In this document: positions 34,948 to 42,987 of the stretch, piece after piece | Layout: the number at the start of each line of letters is the position of its first letter | How positions within the stretch are numbered: the stretch's first letter is position 1 | From: an uncultured Bacteriovorax sp. | Lineage (GTDB): Bacteria > Bdellovibrionota > Bacteriovoracia > Bacteriovoracales > Bacteriovoracaceae | Direction: 5' to 3' | NCBI GenBank assembly: GCA_946480715.1 | Contig: CAMLKK010000016.1 | Location: 1-64,000 of the forward strand | DNA length: 64,000 nucleotides | Position numbers and translations under genes: made by a program | The notes under the pieces: generated by a model | Databases searched by the model: none | Seen by the model: the letters and a program-made list of their open reading frames with translations, nothing else | What the model was told of the DNA's origin: nothing

Positions 34948-35645
34948 GTGTGTGCAGGTTTTACACGTAGGTCGTCATTATGAATCCAGAACCAAGTGAG
35001 CAGTAAGAGATAAGGAGTGGTGAGGGTGAAGAGCTCGAGTAACAACATGATGGAGATATGAAAGACCAGCAAAAGGATTATGATAAATTTTCTGGTTTTA
35101 TGAAAGAGAAGTAAGAAACATAATGTTTCTAAGATGGCCGTAAATCCAGCAAAGATGAAAGGCAACCATTGAACATTTGCGAATTTTTTTAAAAAAATAA
35201 ATTCAGGTGAAACAAACATAAGTTGATGGAGAATGGATCCATCCATCCAGACAGGGTTAAGCAGTTTATTGAGGCCAATATAGGTATAGTGAAAAGTAAC
35301 GAATAAAAGCGAAGCCGTGAACACAATTTTTTTATTTTTATCATCAAAAAAATGTTCAGCGAATATTAAAAAAAGCAGGACAGACATGATCGGGTAGGAA
35401 ACGTAGGATACAAATGGATTGAGAAGTGTAAGTGAAGACCAGATGATAAACTGTAGCAATAGTGGAAACCAGTGCAATCGATACAAACTGTAGAGGCTTG
35501 CAGCTAACCCAAGAATCAAAATTGAATAAGCGAGATAAGAATTAACAGTGAAGGCGATCCATTTATTATAAACAAAATGGCCGATCAAGTAAAAACTCAG
35601 AAATAGAAAAGTAATTCTTTCGATTGTTAATATTTTTTTTAACAT
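34944..35645 (-). CDS. HTTM-like membrane protein, second copy
   Basis: A 233-residue polytopic protein with about seven hydrophobic spans. The segment YIGLNKLLNPVWMDGSILH at about residues 120-138 corresponds to the conserved region of HTTM/gamma-carboxylase-like proteins and aligns with SALAKMQRPEWTQGEVI of the protein at 17099. It is somewhat shorter than that copy. The ATG overlaps the TAA of the preceding single-span protein gene, as in the other pair. Function unknown. Divergent from a gene group for an SGNH lipoprotein and two MBOAT-like proteins, which may be related functionally. Confidence 0.62.
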   Translation of the reverse strand: MLKKILTIERITFLFLSFYLIGHFVYNKWIAFTVNSYLAYSILILGLAASLYSLYRLHWFPLLLQFIIWSSLTLLNPFVSYVSYPIMSVLLFLIFAEHFFDDKNKKIVFTASLLFVTFHYTYIGLNKLLNPVWMDGSILHQLMFVSPEFIFLKKFANVQWLPFIFAGFTAILETLCFLLLFHKTRKFIIILLLVFHISIMLLLELFTLTTPYLLLLTWFWIHNDDLRVKPAHT

Positions 35646-36058
35646 TTAAATTCTTTTGCCACCTGACGATTATCTTTCATGTATTTAATGACTAATTGAT
35701 CAGCTTTGAAATGTTCCTTTTCTTCAATGAGTTTACAGAATCGCTTGGCGATTTGATGATGAAGAGGAGTCGTTGTTTTCTCACGATAAAAATATTTAAA
35801 ACTTCCAAGCAAATAGACAGGAAAAGTGGGCTCCATAAGTGATGAACTTCTGATTTCGCGAATCTCACTATTCGAAGAAATGGCATAGATGTTATAACGA
35901 GTGTAACTCTTTTCTAAGTTGTAAGGGTTCATCCGAATCGCAAAGCCCCCCAAAAGAGCGAAACGGGGAAGCTTTGGTGTTGAAATAAATAATTGCAGCA
36001 AGACTGCAATTAAGAGAATCCCGCAATAGAAAAAGGTGAGTGCTCTTTTTATATCCAT
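35639..36058 (-). CDS. Single-span membrane protein paired with HTTM-like copy 2
   Basis: A 139-residue protein with an N-terminal signal anchor (about 7-27) and an extracytoplasmic remainder ending in KC. I recognise no family. It parallels the protein at 17842 in size, topology and position before an HTTM-like gene, though sequence similarity is not obvious by eye. The overlap AATGTTAA couples it to the HTTM-like gene. A conserved pairing would suggest a two-component membrane enzyme. The start ATG lies 79 bases from the divergent SGNH gene. Confidence 0.65.
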   Translation of the reverse strand: MDIKRALTFFYCGILLIAVLLQLFISTPKLPRFALLGGFAIRMNPYNLEKSYTRYNIYAISSNSEIREIRSSSLMEPTFPVYLLGSFKYFYREKTTTPLHHQIAKRFCKLIEEKEHFKADQLVIKYMKDNRQVAKEFKC

Positions 36059-36067
36059 TACCTTAGT

Positions 36068-36096
36068 TTGACATAAGTTTTGAATGACTGGATAAT
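36068..36096 (+). promoter_or_regulatory. Sigma-70-type promoter for the SGNH-MBOAT genes
   Basis: TTGACA (36068-36073), 17-base spacer and GATAAT (36091-36096), a near-consensus arrangement about 40 bases before the ATG of the SGNH lipoprotein gene and in the divergent intergenic region. Confidence 0.75.
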
Positions 36097-36136
36097 ATTT
36101 TTATTTAGAATCTCCAAACACTCGGATAGAGTTTAC

Positions 36137-37018
36137 ATGGCTAAATTCAAAACTCTCAACGTCTTCGGATTTATATTCTGTCTGTTTATGTTGAGTTCAT
36201 GTCTTCAAAGACCACTTTTGCCATGTCAGGAAATGACCTGGCGAGGTTATACCAACATTTCTGAATGCGTATATCGTCAAAGTTTAGGTGCGAAATACAG
36301 CGATCTGGGAGTTATTGGTACCGATCACAAATTAGATGAAGAGAATCCAAAACAAATTCGAATACTCCTGATGGGCGATTCACTCATTTCAGGAGAGTTT
36401 TTGGAACCGCAAGAACGTGTAAACGCTTTTTTAGAACAAGAGTTAAAAAAACAAACAGGGAAAGAGATTGTTATCATCAATGCGGGAATTAGAAATAGTT
36501 CAGCTTTATTGTTTGAGAGAAAAATCGCAACTCTGAAAAAATTCTATCGCCCTCATCTTTCACTGTTCGTATACGGAGGAGAGACCCACTTAGCGACATC
36601 GTATTTTGCTGCCAATAAGTTGATTGAGATGTGCCCGATAGTCGATATGATGTTACTCAATCGCAATGAACCATACGAACTCCTGTATAGTTCATCATTG
36701 TCACTTTTTAGAGCAATGGGGCCAATCCCTCCTAATAAAATATTCTGGGTCGGTGGATCTATTCATACTGAAGCTTTGGTTAATCAAATTCCTGGATGTC
36801 ATGCAGTTAAAAAGTTAGTGAAGAATCAGATCATTACCGATTCAATGCTTGAAAGTTTTTTTTCAAAGGCTGAACTTCCATTAATTGTCGTACCATCTGT
36901 TCCTGCTTTAAAACTGGAATCATGGTCTATTAATGCTGAATTTAAAATGAGAGTTGTTGAAAATAATAACGTGCTGGCGAAAGCACTGACAAAATGGATT
37001 TTGCCTGAACTTCATTAG
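36137..37018 (+). CDS. SGNH/GDSL-type lipoprotein, likely acyl-transfer partner
   Basis: A 293-residue predicted lipoprotein; start 36137 gives a signal with lipobox LSSC, lipidated Cys22. The SGNH block I GDSL is present as LLMGDSLISG with Ser82, followed by a block II-like NAGIRNSS and a block III-like VYGGETH. A clear C-terminal DxxH is not seen, so the catalytic His is unassigned or lost. Two MBOAT-like proteins are encoded directly after it; SGNH plus MBOAT pairs (for example PatA/PatB and DltB/DltD) move acyl groups to wall or surface polymers. That role is inferred here. Confidence 0.7.
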   Translation: MAKFKTLNVFGFIFCLFMLSSCLQRPLLPCQEMTWRGYTNISECVYRQSLGAKYSDLGVIGTDHKLDEENPKQIRILLMGDSLISGEFLEPQERVNAFLEQELKKQTGKEIVIINAGIRNSSALLFERKIATLKKFYRPHLSLFVYGGETHLATSYFAANKLIEMCPIVDMMLLNRNEPYELLYSSSLSLFRAMGPIPPNKIFWVGGSIHTEALVNQIPGCHAVKKLVKNQIITDSMLESFFSKAELPLIVVPSVPALKLESWSINAEFKMRVVENNNVLAKALTKWILPELH

Positions 37019-37028
37019 CGCTCGACTT

Positions 37029-38432
37029 ATGCGAGATTCAATCATCACAAGACTCGTTGGATACCTTTTTTATCTGATCTATCTCTCTGTCTCATCCAAT
37101 TTGAATTTAACGTTAGCACTTCTTCCGCTGATATTTATGTTCTTTAATTTGACGCTGAAATCAAAGATCATTGTTACGTTGCTCTTTTTTTGTTTTGATT
37201 ACAAATATAGTTACACACTTTTTAATTCATCTTTTAATTTCACGTCGGTCGATCTTTTTTTTAATCGCTATGAGCATCTGGAATATATCTATAGCACACC
37301 CATCATTGCTTTCTTGTTCTTAGTATCCATGGTGTATTTGGCTAAAATACTTGTCTGGCTTCGCCAAATAAAAACGTATCTCACTATCCCTTTCTTTATG
37401 GGGCTGCTTTTTATACTGATGAAATTATTGGTGGTGGCCATTGATCAAAATAATTATTTGGGTTTTATTGTTGTGGCCTGGGTTGGTCTCGTTTCTAAAA
37501 AGATGTGGATTATTTTTTTGCTGGCACTCGAAACACAACATGGAAAAGTTGGATGGCTTGAATCTTTTGGAGGAGTGGTTGCACCGGCAGCTGCCTTCAG
37601 AGAAAAATTTAAACTTGAAGAGTATCATCAGCCTTCGAGTGATAATTACTGGTTAGGCGTAAAACTCTCAGTTCTTTTTATTATTCTCTACTGCTTTTAC
37701 TTTCAATTCCAATATCAGGTTAATGGCATTTTTAATTCGTTTTCCATCATTAATCCATATTCTTTAAACTTAGCATGCAAGAATATTGTTTTTGGAGAAA
37801 TTTGGAATATTTCTCCAGGTCGCGCACTTGGAAAAGAGCTTGCTTGTTATTTCACACAAGGCGTATTCGGCGGGATAGTGAAGCACATCTTGCTTGATTC
37901 AATGATCTTCTTTATACCAGGATTGATGATGGGATTTCGATTTCCTGTCAGTTATCAGAATTTTTTAAAGGCCAAGAGCTGGACTTCTTTTCTCTTTAAT
38001 CTCTTTTATATTTATTCTTTGATACTCTATCGCATTTTTGTTATCGAGTTTTATAAATTCTTTCTCGATATTACAAAAAAGCGAACAAAGTTTAGTTTGC
38101 CGTTGGCAACTTTCTTGGGAGTAGCTTTAGGTGGAGCTCTATTTCACATCAACAAAGATTTTGTCTATTTGAAATATTTCTTTAGTTTGGAATCATTAGA
38201 TGTCTTTTTTAAAAATACATCTTTCTATGCTTATTTTATTATTATCGGAGCCACATGTGTTGTCTCGGATAATTTAAAATTTAGAATTCCAAAAATGTTC
38301 ACGCAAGTAATGATCACTTTTTATTTTATTATTTTCCTGATCGGTCGCTCTTTATTTGAGGGGTATTACCGAATGATTCCATTAGAACTTAAGATAAATT
38401 ACATTAAGAAAATTTTGTTATTAGGACATTAA
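37029..38432 (+). CDS. MBOAT-like membrane protein
   Basis: A 467-residue membrane protein with about ten hydrophobic spans. Near residues 355-380 the stretch FLGVALGGALFHINK resembles the MBOAT motif with its invariant His, preceded by a Tyr/Phe-rich reentrant region (FLFNLFYIYSLILYRIFVIE). MBOAT enzymes transfer acyl groups across or at the membrane. Canonical upstream motif residues (N...P...S..EFWRRWH) are only partly visible, so the protein is diverged. It begins 10 bases after the SGNH lipoprotein gene and precedes another MBOAT-like gene by 4 bases. Confidence 0.6.
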   Translation: MRDSIITRLVGYLFYLIYLSVSSNLNLTLALLPLIFMFFNLTLKSKIIVTLLFFCFDYKYSYTLFNSSFNFTSVDLFFNRYEHLEYIYSTPIIAFLFLVSMVYLAKILVWLRQIKTYLTIPFFMGLLFILMKLLVVAIDQNNYLGFIVVAWVGLVSKKMWIIFLLALETQHGKVGWLESFGGVVAPAAAFREKFKLEEYHQPSSDNYWLGVKLSVLFIILYCFYFQFQYQVNGIFNSFSIINPYSLNLACKNIVFGEIWNISPGRALGKELACYFTQGVFGGIVKHILLDSMIFFIPGLMMGFRFPVSYQNFLKAKSWTSFLFNLFYIYSLILYRIFVIEFYKFFLDITKKRTKFSLPLATFLGVALGGALFHINKDFVYLKYFFSLESLDVFFKNTSFYAYFIIIGATCVVSDNLKFRIPKMFTQVMITFYFIIFLIGRSLFEGYYRMIPLELKINYIKKILLLGH

Positions 38433-38436
38433 AAGA

Positions 38437-39852
38437 GTGCTGGAAATTTTATTTACCATTCTTCTCTATTTTTTAGATATGCCACTCTGGTGGGTATTGG
38501 GTGGTGTGGTTTTCATTAATAAGTTTGTTCATAGACCTCTAACGTTCCTTTATCTATTTTCTCCCGTTTTTTGGATCTACGGTCTGTTTGAAATATCAAG
38601 GTTTGAAAATAAGAGGGGACTGCTTTATTCATTTGAAAAAATGAACTGGAATTTACCGGAGACAATTTTATATATTCTTTTTTCGCTTATTGTTTGTTTT
38701 GCCCTCTATTGGCTCGCCATAAATGTCTACAAGAGAGTCGATCGAGAAAAGAATCATCCATTATTGTTTGCGATAAGTTTCTTTCTTTTTATCCATACAA
38801 TCGAAAAGTGCATTCAGAATTATTATCCAAATGTTTATGCACAAATCACCTGGATGATTGTTTATATCTTCTTTGCTAATGCATTTGTCATTATGGTTTA
38901 TGAACTAAGAGACGTGGGACATTATAAATCGGTAAACATCTTCAAGCGTTTTTTGCTTTTGAATACTTTGCATGCGTCTTATATGCCCCAAGTTGGGACA
39001 CAACTCTCACCACGTGGAATAAACCATCTTCTTTCGTCGAAAATCACTGAGAACCACGAATTAATTAAAATTAAAAAACATGCCTTAAAGGTTTTAGCGG
39101 TTTGTCTTGGGTTGAAAGTTGCTGCTGATTTAATAGAATATCTTTTTTTGGGAATTGATATCGAATACCTTGCGCGTCTGAATTTGCCAATGTTCGAACT
39201 CATCGATTTAAAACATTTCAAAACTCTTCCACGCTTTGCTGTCCTTGAAATGAAAATTGAGAGTGCTAAGTTTACAACAATGCTTATATTAAGAGATATA
39301 AGTTGGCTGGCGAGAAAAGTACTTCAGGAAAATCAGAAAATTTGTATTCTATGGTTCTTTGGTTTTTTCATTGAACTAGGTGCGCACAATCCATTGAAAG
39401 CGACGAGCTTTGCAGACTTCTTTAGGCGTATCCATGTTTATTTAGCGCATTTTTACCGCACGTTCATTTATCCATATTGTTTACAGTTATTAAATTTTTA
39501 CAACGATATAAAAATTCGAAAATACATCGCCATTTGGCTTATGATTTTTTTCGGCGGAATCATTCATCAATCCATTTCGCACTTTTATCAGTTGGTTTCC
39601 TGGAAAGCAGATGATCTCTACAATCTTTTCATAAGCCGAATTTTCTATGATTCAGCAATGGCATCCATAATTTGTGTGAGTGTTTATTGCGATAAACATC
39701 GCATGAAAACACCTCGACTTTTAAGGCCGGTTTTTTTGATGAGTTATATTTTGATTTATACCTTTTTGATGTCGATTCACGCTTCGACTAAAAATAGAGG
39801 GTTTGATTTAGAAATGCTCTTTAGTTACTTTAGACTGCTTCTAGGGCAATAG
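38437..39852 (+). CDS. MBOAT-like membrane O-acyltransferase
   Basis: A 471-residue membrane protein starting at GTG 38437. The MBOAT core is recognisable: NPLKATSFADFFRRIHVYLA corresponds to the NF...S..EFWRRWH.SL region, then FYRTFIYPY, and finally FFGGIIHQS with the likely catalytic His. Family members (AlgI, DltB, PatA) transfer acetyl or other acyl groups from a carrier to a polymer. With the SGNH lipoprotein at 36137 it forms a plausible three-gene envelope O-acylation unit. Presence of two MBOAT proteins is unusual and may mean two acceptors or a heteromer. Confidence 0.7.
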   Translation: MLEILFTILLYFLDMPLWWVLGGVVFINKFVHRPLTFLYLFSPVFWIYGLFEISRFENKRGLLYSFEKMNWNLPETILYILFSLIVCFALYWLAINVYKRVDREKNHPLLFAISFFLFIHTIEKCIQNYYPNVYAQITWMIVYIFFANAFVIMVYELRDVGHYKSVNIFKRFLLLNTLHASYMPQVGTQLSPRGINHLLSSKITENHELIKIKKHALKVLAVCLGLKVAADLIEYLFLGIDIEYLARLNLPMFELIDLKHFKTLPRFAVLEMKIESAKFTTMLILRDISWLARKVLQENQKICILWFFGFFIELGAHNPLKATSFADFFRRIHVYLAHFYRTFIYPYCLQLLNFYNDIKIRKYIAIWLMIFFGGIIHQSISHFYQLVSWKADDLYNLFISRIFYDSAMASIICVSVYCDKHRMKTPRLLRPVFLMSYILIYTFLMSIHASTKNRGFDLEMLFSYFRLLLGQ

Positions 39853-39871
39853 GGACCTTCATCAGGTCCCT
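39851..39871. terminator. Terminator-like hairpin between convergent genes
   Basis: AGGGACCT, loop TCATC, AGGTCCCT overlaps the stop of the MBOAT-like gene and lies before the end of the secreted protein gene. There is no strong T-run, so termination efficiency is uncertain. Confidence 0.5.
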
Positions 39872-39885
39872 GATTAAAACATTGC

Positions 39886-40203
39886 TTATTGTTCGATCAC
39901 CAGATTACCGTTCATTCCTTGCAATAAGATTCCAGAAAGAACATCGCCAGCTTGTGCATTTAAACGACAGTCAAAATCGATAATCTCAGTTTGTTCTGCA
40001 GTTACAGAATCAATTGGACAAATGATGCTTGGATTGAAAAGTTTGAATTTTAATGTGTAGGCACAATCTCTAATACCTTGATCGATTTGAATGACTCTTA
40101 CTTCTTTTACTTCACCGATAAATTGAGCTTCATTTTGAGTACATTCAAATGCTGAAGCTGTCGAAATTGAAAGGGCCAATACAAGTGCAGAAGCAAGTTT
40201 CAT
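39886..40203 (-). CDS. Small secreted hypothetical protein
   Basis: A 105-residue protein with a clear signal peptide (about residues 1-18, ending ASA) and four cysteines in the mature part (FECTQ, RDCAY, IICPI, FDCRL), probably two disulfides. The pattern of short strands suggests a beta-rich fold. I do not recognise a family. It is a single gene with AGGAG upstream of the start, convergent with the MBOAT-like gene. Periplasmic or secreted location; function unknown. Confidence 0.68.
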   Translation of the reverse strand: MKLASALVLALSISTASAFECTQNEAQFIGEVKEVRVIQIDQGIRDCAYTLKFKLFNPSIICPIDSVTAEQTEIIDFDCRLNAQAGDVLSGILLQGMNGNLVIEQ

Positions 40204-40294
40204 AAAGACTCCTAAAAAAAGTTATGAGAACTTTTACCATGCTCAGGATGGAACTCAAGCGTTACTTGGTTAAGATTTGATTGGAATGTAAAAA

Positions 40295-41083
40295 TTACTC
40301 TTTGATGTTTGGGAAATCGATGGGTTCAGGATAAGCAATTTGCACGTTTTTAAAGACATTTTTAGCATATTTCACACGAGCATCGCCTTCTTCGCCGTTA
40401 TACATTTGTAAGGCCTGGAAATAGGTTTCAGAAAGAGATAGGGCTTCTGCTTCAAGGTTGTTGCGGTTAGTGATTACACCCAAATAAACCTTTAATAGAA
40501 CAGCACCATATAACACTGCATTTGCAGTATCCTGTTTAAGCTGTTCTTTGAGTAGGGGATAGAAAGTAGGATCTGTTTCTTGAACGTCAATCTTTCTCCA
40601 TAGTTCAACCCACTCTGAATCAATACACGAACGCGTCTGTGTTAAAAAATAAAGTGTGACGATTTCAGGTGCACCCATTTTTCCACGCAGTCCGAATTGA
40701 TCGTTGACCTCTTTGAGTCCAATTGCAGTGAATTGAGTCAGCCCAGCCGCACCAGTCGGACTAACTGCTGTTTTAATAAAAGATGATTCTTTATGAATGA
40801 GACCAGTCATGATCCAGGGATCGACATCCAAGCAGCGGCTGATTTGAATAATGTTAGTTGCGATTTCTTCTGCGTCTTGATGTGATACTTTGTAATTAAC
40901 TTTCTGGATATGTTTTTTGAGATGCTGATGATCTGGTGAAATTTCTAAAAGTGTATAGTCTTGTGAAATAATTTCTAAAGGCACTCTAAAACCTTTATCA
41001 ACAATTAAGTCCAAAGACTCTGAAAAAACCAAGCTGGTTTTTGACAATAACATAACGGTAAGAAGCCATTTATTCACATTCAT
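40295..41083 (-). CDS. Lytic transglycosylase (SLT domain)
   Basis: Cleaves the beta-1,4 linkage of peptidoglycan with anhydro-muropeptide formation. The 262-residue protein has a signal peptide (about 1-21) and, from about residue 85, an SLT/goose-lysozyme-like domain with catalytic Glu99 in IHKESSF, followed by AVSPTGAAGLTQFT. Central residues (FGLRGKMGAPEIVTLYFLTQ) are less typical, so it is a diverged member. A second, smaller transglycosylase lies at 58432. A 14-base palindrome precedes the start and may be an operator. Confidence 0.8.
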   Translation of the reverse strand: MNVNKWLLTVMLLSKTSLVFSESLDLIVDKGFRVPLEIISQDYTLLEISPDHQHLKKHIQKVNYKVSHQDAEEIATNIIQISRCLDVDPWIMTGLIHKESSFIKTAVSPTGAAGLTQFTAIGLKEVNDQFGLRGKMGAPEIVTLYFLTQTRSCIDSEWVELWRKIDVQETDPTFYPLLKEQLKQDTANAVLYGAVLLKVYLGVITNRNNLEAEALSLSETYFQALQMYNGEEGDARVKYAKNVFKNVQIAYPEPIDFPNIKE

Positions 41084-41112
41084 TTTTCCAATCTCTCTAT
41101 CCGGAGTTAGGT

Positions 41113-41126
41113 AACATGATCATGTT
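41113..41126. promoter_or_regulatory. Palindrome upstream of transglycosylase gene, candidate operator
   Basis: Perfect 14-base palindrome AACATGATCATGTT, 30 bases before the transglycosylase start codon. No regulator known; chance occurrence is possible at this base composition. Confidence 0.35.
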
Positions 41127-41205
41127 GAATAAACAGCCTACAGTATAAAACTTACCCGCTAAAGACTGCTGGCTTCAAGAGGCAAACTCCAATTTTTATT
41201 GAGTG

Positions 41206-41925
41206 TTAGCTGTAGATTTTTGCCGTTTCAGGAATAAGAAATCTTCCACAGTTAGGACAAGTCTCAATGGATGCGCCTTGATCTAATGAAGATTTAAGAG
41301 TGGAGTCAACTTGAATGTGACATTCAGAACATTTGCGATCCATCAAAAATGCAATAGTGGGAAGTCGCGCTTTATTATTTTCACATTGTTGATAAAGACT
41401 GCGAACACTTGGATGAAGCAGATCAATTAGAGAGTTCATTCTCTGCGTGCGTCCCTGAATTTCTTTTTCTTCTTTTGCAATTTGCAAGGCGACTTCATCT
41501 GAAATTATTTTAAGTGTTTCAACTGAGCCATGTAAAAACTCTTTGAGTTGTTCACGTTCTTCTGTGAGCTCTTCACTCTTTTCCAGGTTATTAAAATATT
41601 TTTCTTCTGCAGATTCTAATTCTTTTGAAACGGATTCTATTTGAGATTCAAATGCGATCTGTTCTTTTTCAGTGATGGCAGAGTTAGATTGAGCTTTCAA
41701 TTTATTAAGTCGACTTTGAAAATTTTCGATTAGTGCTTGAGTCTCTTCAAGCTTAAGATCAGCAATTTCATTTTTTAAATTTTCAAGGGAAATTTCTGTT
41801 TTCTTACGACGCTCAACTAAGTCGGATATTCTCTTGTTTTCACTTGAGATTCTCCTAAGATTGTCGTTGTTTTGCTTCTTCAGAGCTTCTCTTTCGATAA
41901 TATGCCTAAAGCTCTCTAGGAACAT
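41206..41925 (-). CDS. Coiled-coil protein with C-terminal zinc ribbon
   Basis: A 239-residue cytoplasmic protein. I start at ATG 41925, with AGGAAGGA about 7 bases upstream; a longer frame to 41976 lacks an RBS. Residues about 5-170 form a long heptad-type coiled coil rich in Glu, Lys and Leu. The C-terminus holds a four-Cys zinc ribbon, KCSECHIQ and then TCPNCGRF (C-x2-C, about 19 residues, C-x2-C). Such proteins (zf-RING_7 type) are widespread in bacteria; roles in nucleic-acid or protein quality control are proposed but not settled. It is divergent from aroC. Confidence 0.8.
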   Translation of the reverse strand: MFLESFRHIIEREALKKQNNDNLRRISSENKRISDLVERRKKTEISLENLKNEIADLKLEETQALIENFQSRLNKLKAQSNSAITEKEQIAFESQIESVSKELESAEEKYFNNLEKSEELTEEREQLKEFLHGSVETLKIISDEVALQIAKEEKEIQGRTQRMNSLIDLLHPSVRSLYQQCENNKARLPTIAFLMDRKCSECHIQVDSTLKSSLDQGASIETCPNCGRFLIPETAKIYS

Positions 41926-41962
41926 GACCGATCCTTCCTTGTTTTTACCCTTACCCTTTGAG

Positions 41963-41968
41963 TATAAT
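41963..41968 (+). promoter_or_regulatory. -10 box close to aroC start, possible leaderless transcription
   Basis: TATAAT ends 8 bases before the aroC ATG at 41977, so transcription from it would start at or near the ATG. The -35 region (TTGTTT at 41939) is weak. Confidence 0.45.
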
Positions 41969-41976
41969 GGGATCAT

Positions 41977-42969
41977 ATGCGTGGAAATAGTTTTGGTAAA
42001 ATGTTTTCTTTATCCAGTTTTGGCGAGTCTCACGGACCTGCTATGGGTGTTGTTCTCGATGGCGTTCCACCAGGACTCAATTTTTCACTAGAAAATTTGC
42101 AGGCAGAACTTGATAAACGGGCACCTGGAAAAATTGCGGGAACAACTGCAAGAAAAGAAAGTGATAAGGCCGTTGTTCTTTCGGGAATTTTTGAAAATAA
42201 AACTTTAGGAACTCCAATAGCCATCATCGTTCATAATGAAAATCAAAAGAGTTCAGACTACGATTCTTTAAAAGAAGAGCATCGTCCTGGACATGCAGAT
42301 AAAACAACACTTCTAAAATATGGCATACGTGATCATAGAGGAGGCGGTAGAGCTTCAGGTCGCGAAACATTGGCCAGAGTGATTGGCGGATATTTCGCCC
42401 AATTAATTCTTCCGCAATTAGTTGTTAAGGCCTATGTCACTAAACTAGGTCCTTTTGAATATACTTCTGAGCTGGCCGATTTAAAAAAAGATTTAAGTCC
42501 TTACTCTTTTCCTTTAACAGAAAAAAATAAAGAGATTGAAACCTATTTAGAATCATTGAAAAAAAATGGTGAATCAGTTGGCGGAAAAGTTAAAATAGTT
42601 GTTGATCAATGTCCAATGGGCTTAGGTGAGCCAGCTTTCGATAAATTAAAAGCTGACCTTGCAAAAGGCCTGATGAGTATTGGTGCAGTTGTTTCATTTT
42701 CTTTTGGTCTTGGTGAAGAAATGGCCAACTTAAGTGGATCCCAAGTTTCAAACTCTGAAAATGCATTTGGTGGTATGGAGGGCGGCATCTCCAATGGTGA
42801 GCGTCTAATCATGTCGATCACCTTTAAACCAACATCGACAGTTGGTGAAAAAGCGCGAGAAGGCAGACATGACCCTTGCATTATTCCTCGAGCTATCCCG
42901 GTTGTAGAATCGATGGTGAAGATAGTATTGGCCGATCATTATCTTCGTCAGAAAGCTTATCAAAACTAA
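41977..42969 (+). CDS. aroC: Chorismate synthase
   Basis: Makes chorismate from EPSP by FMN-dependent 1,4-elimination, the last step of the shikimate pathway. The 330-residue protein shows all three family signatures: SSFGESHGPAMG near the N-terminus, HRPGHADKT with RGGGRASGRET at about residues 103-132, and GRHDPCIIPRA near 298-308. It is somewhat shorter than the usual 350-390 residues. It leads the aroC-aroB-aroA operon, with 18 bases to aroB. The start is at the beginning of homology. Confidence 0.95.
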   Translation: MRGNSFGKMFSLSSFGESHGPAMGVVLDGVPPGLNFSLENLQAELDKRAPGKIAGTTARKESDKAVVLSGIFENKTLGTPIAIIVHNENQKSSDYDSLKEEHRPGHADKTTLLKYGIRDHRGGGRASGRETLARVIGGYFAQLILPQLVVKAYVTKLGPFEYTSELADLKKDLSPYSFPLTEKNKEIETYLESLKKNGESVGGKVKIVVDQCPMGLGEPAFDKLKADLAKGLMSIGAVVSFSFGLGEEMANLSGSQVSNSENAFGGMEGGISNGERLIMSITFKPTSTVGEKAREGRHDPCIIPRAIPVVESMVKIVLADHYLRQKAYQN

Positions 42970-42987
42970 AAAACTTAGAGAAAAATT

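Noticed and set aside
41926..41976. N-terminal extension of the zinc-ribbon gene reaching the aroC start
   Set aside because: The RBS AGGAAGGA before ATG 41925 supports the shorter start; the extension would put both start codons back to back.
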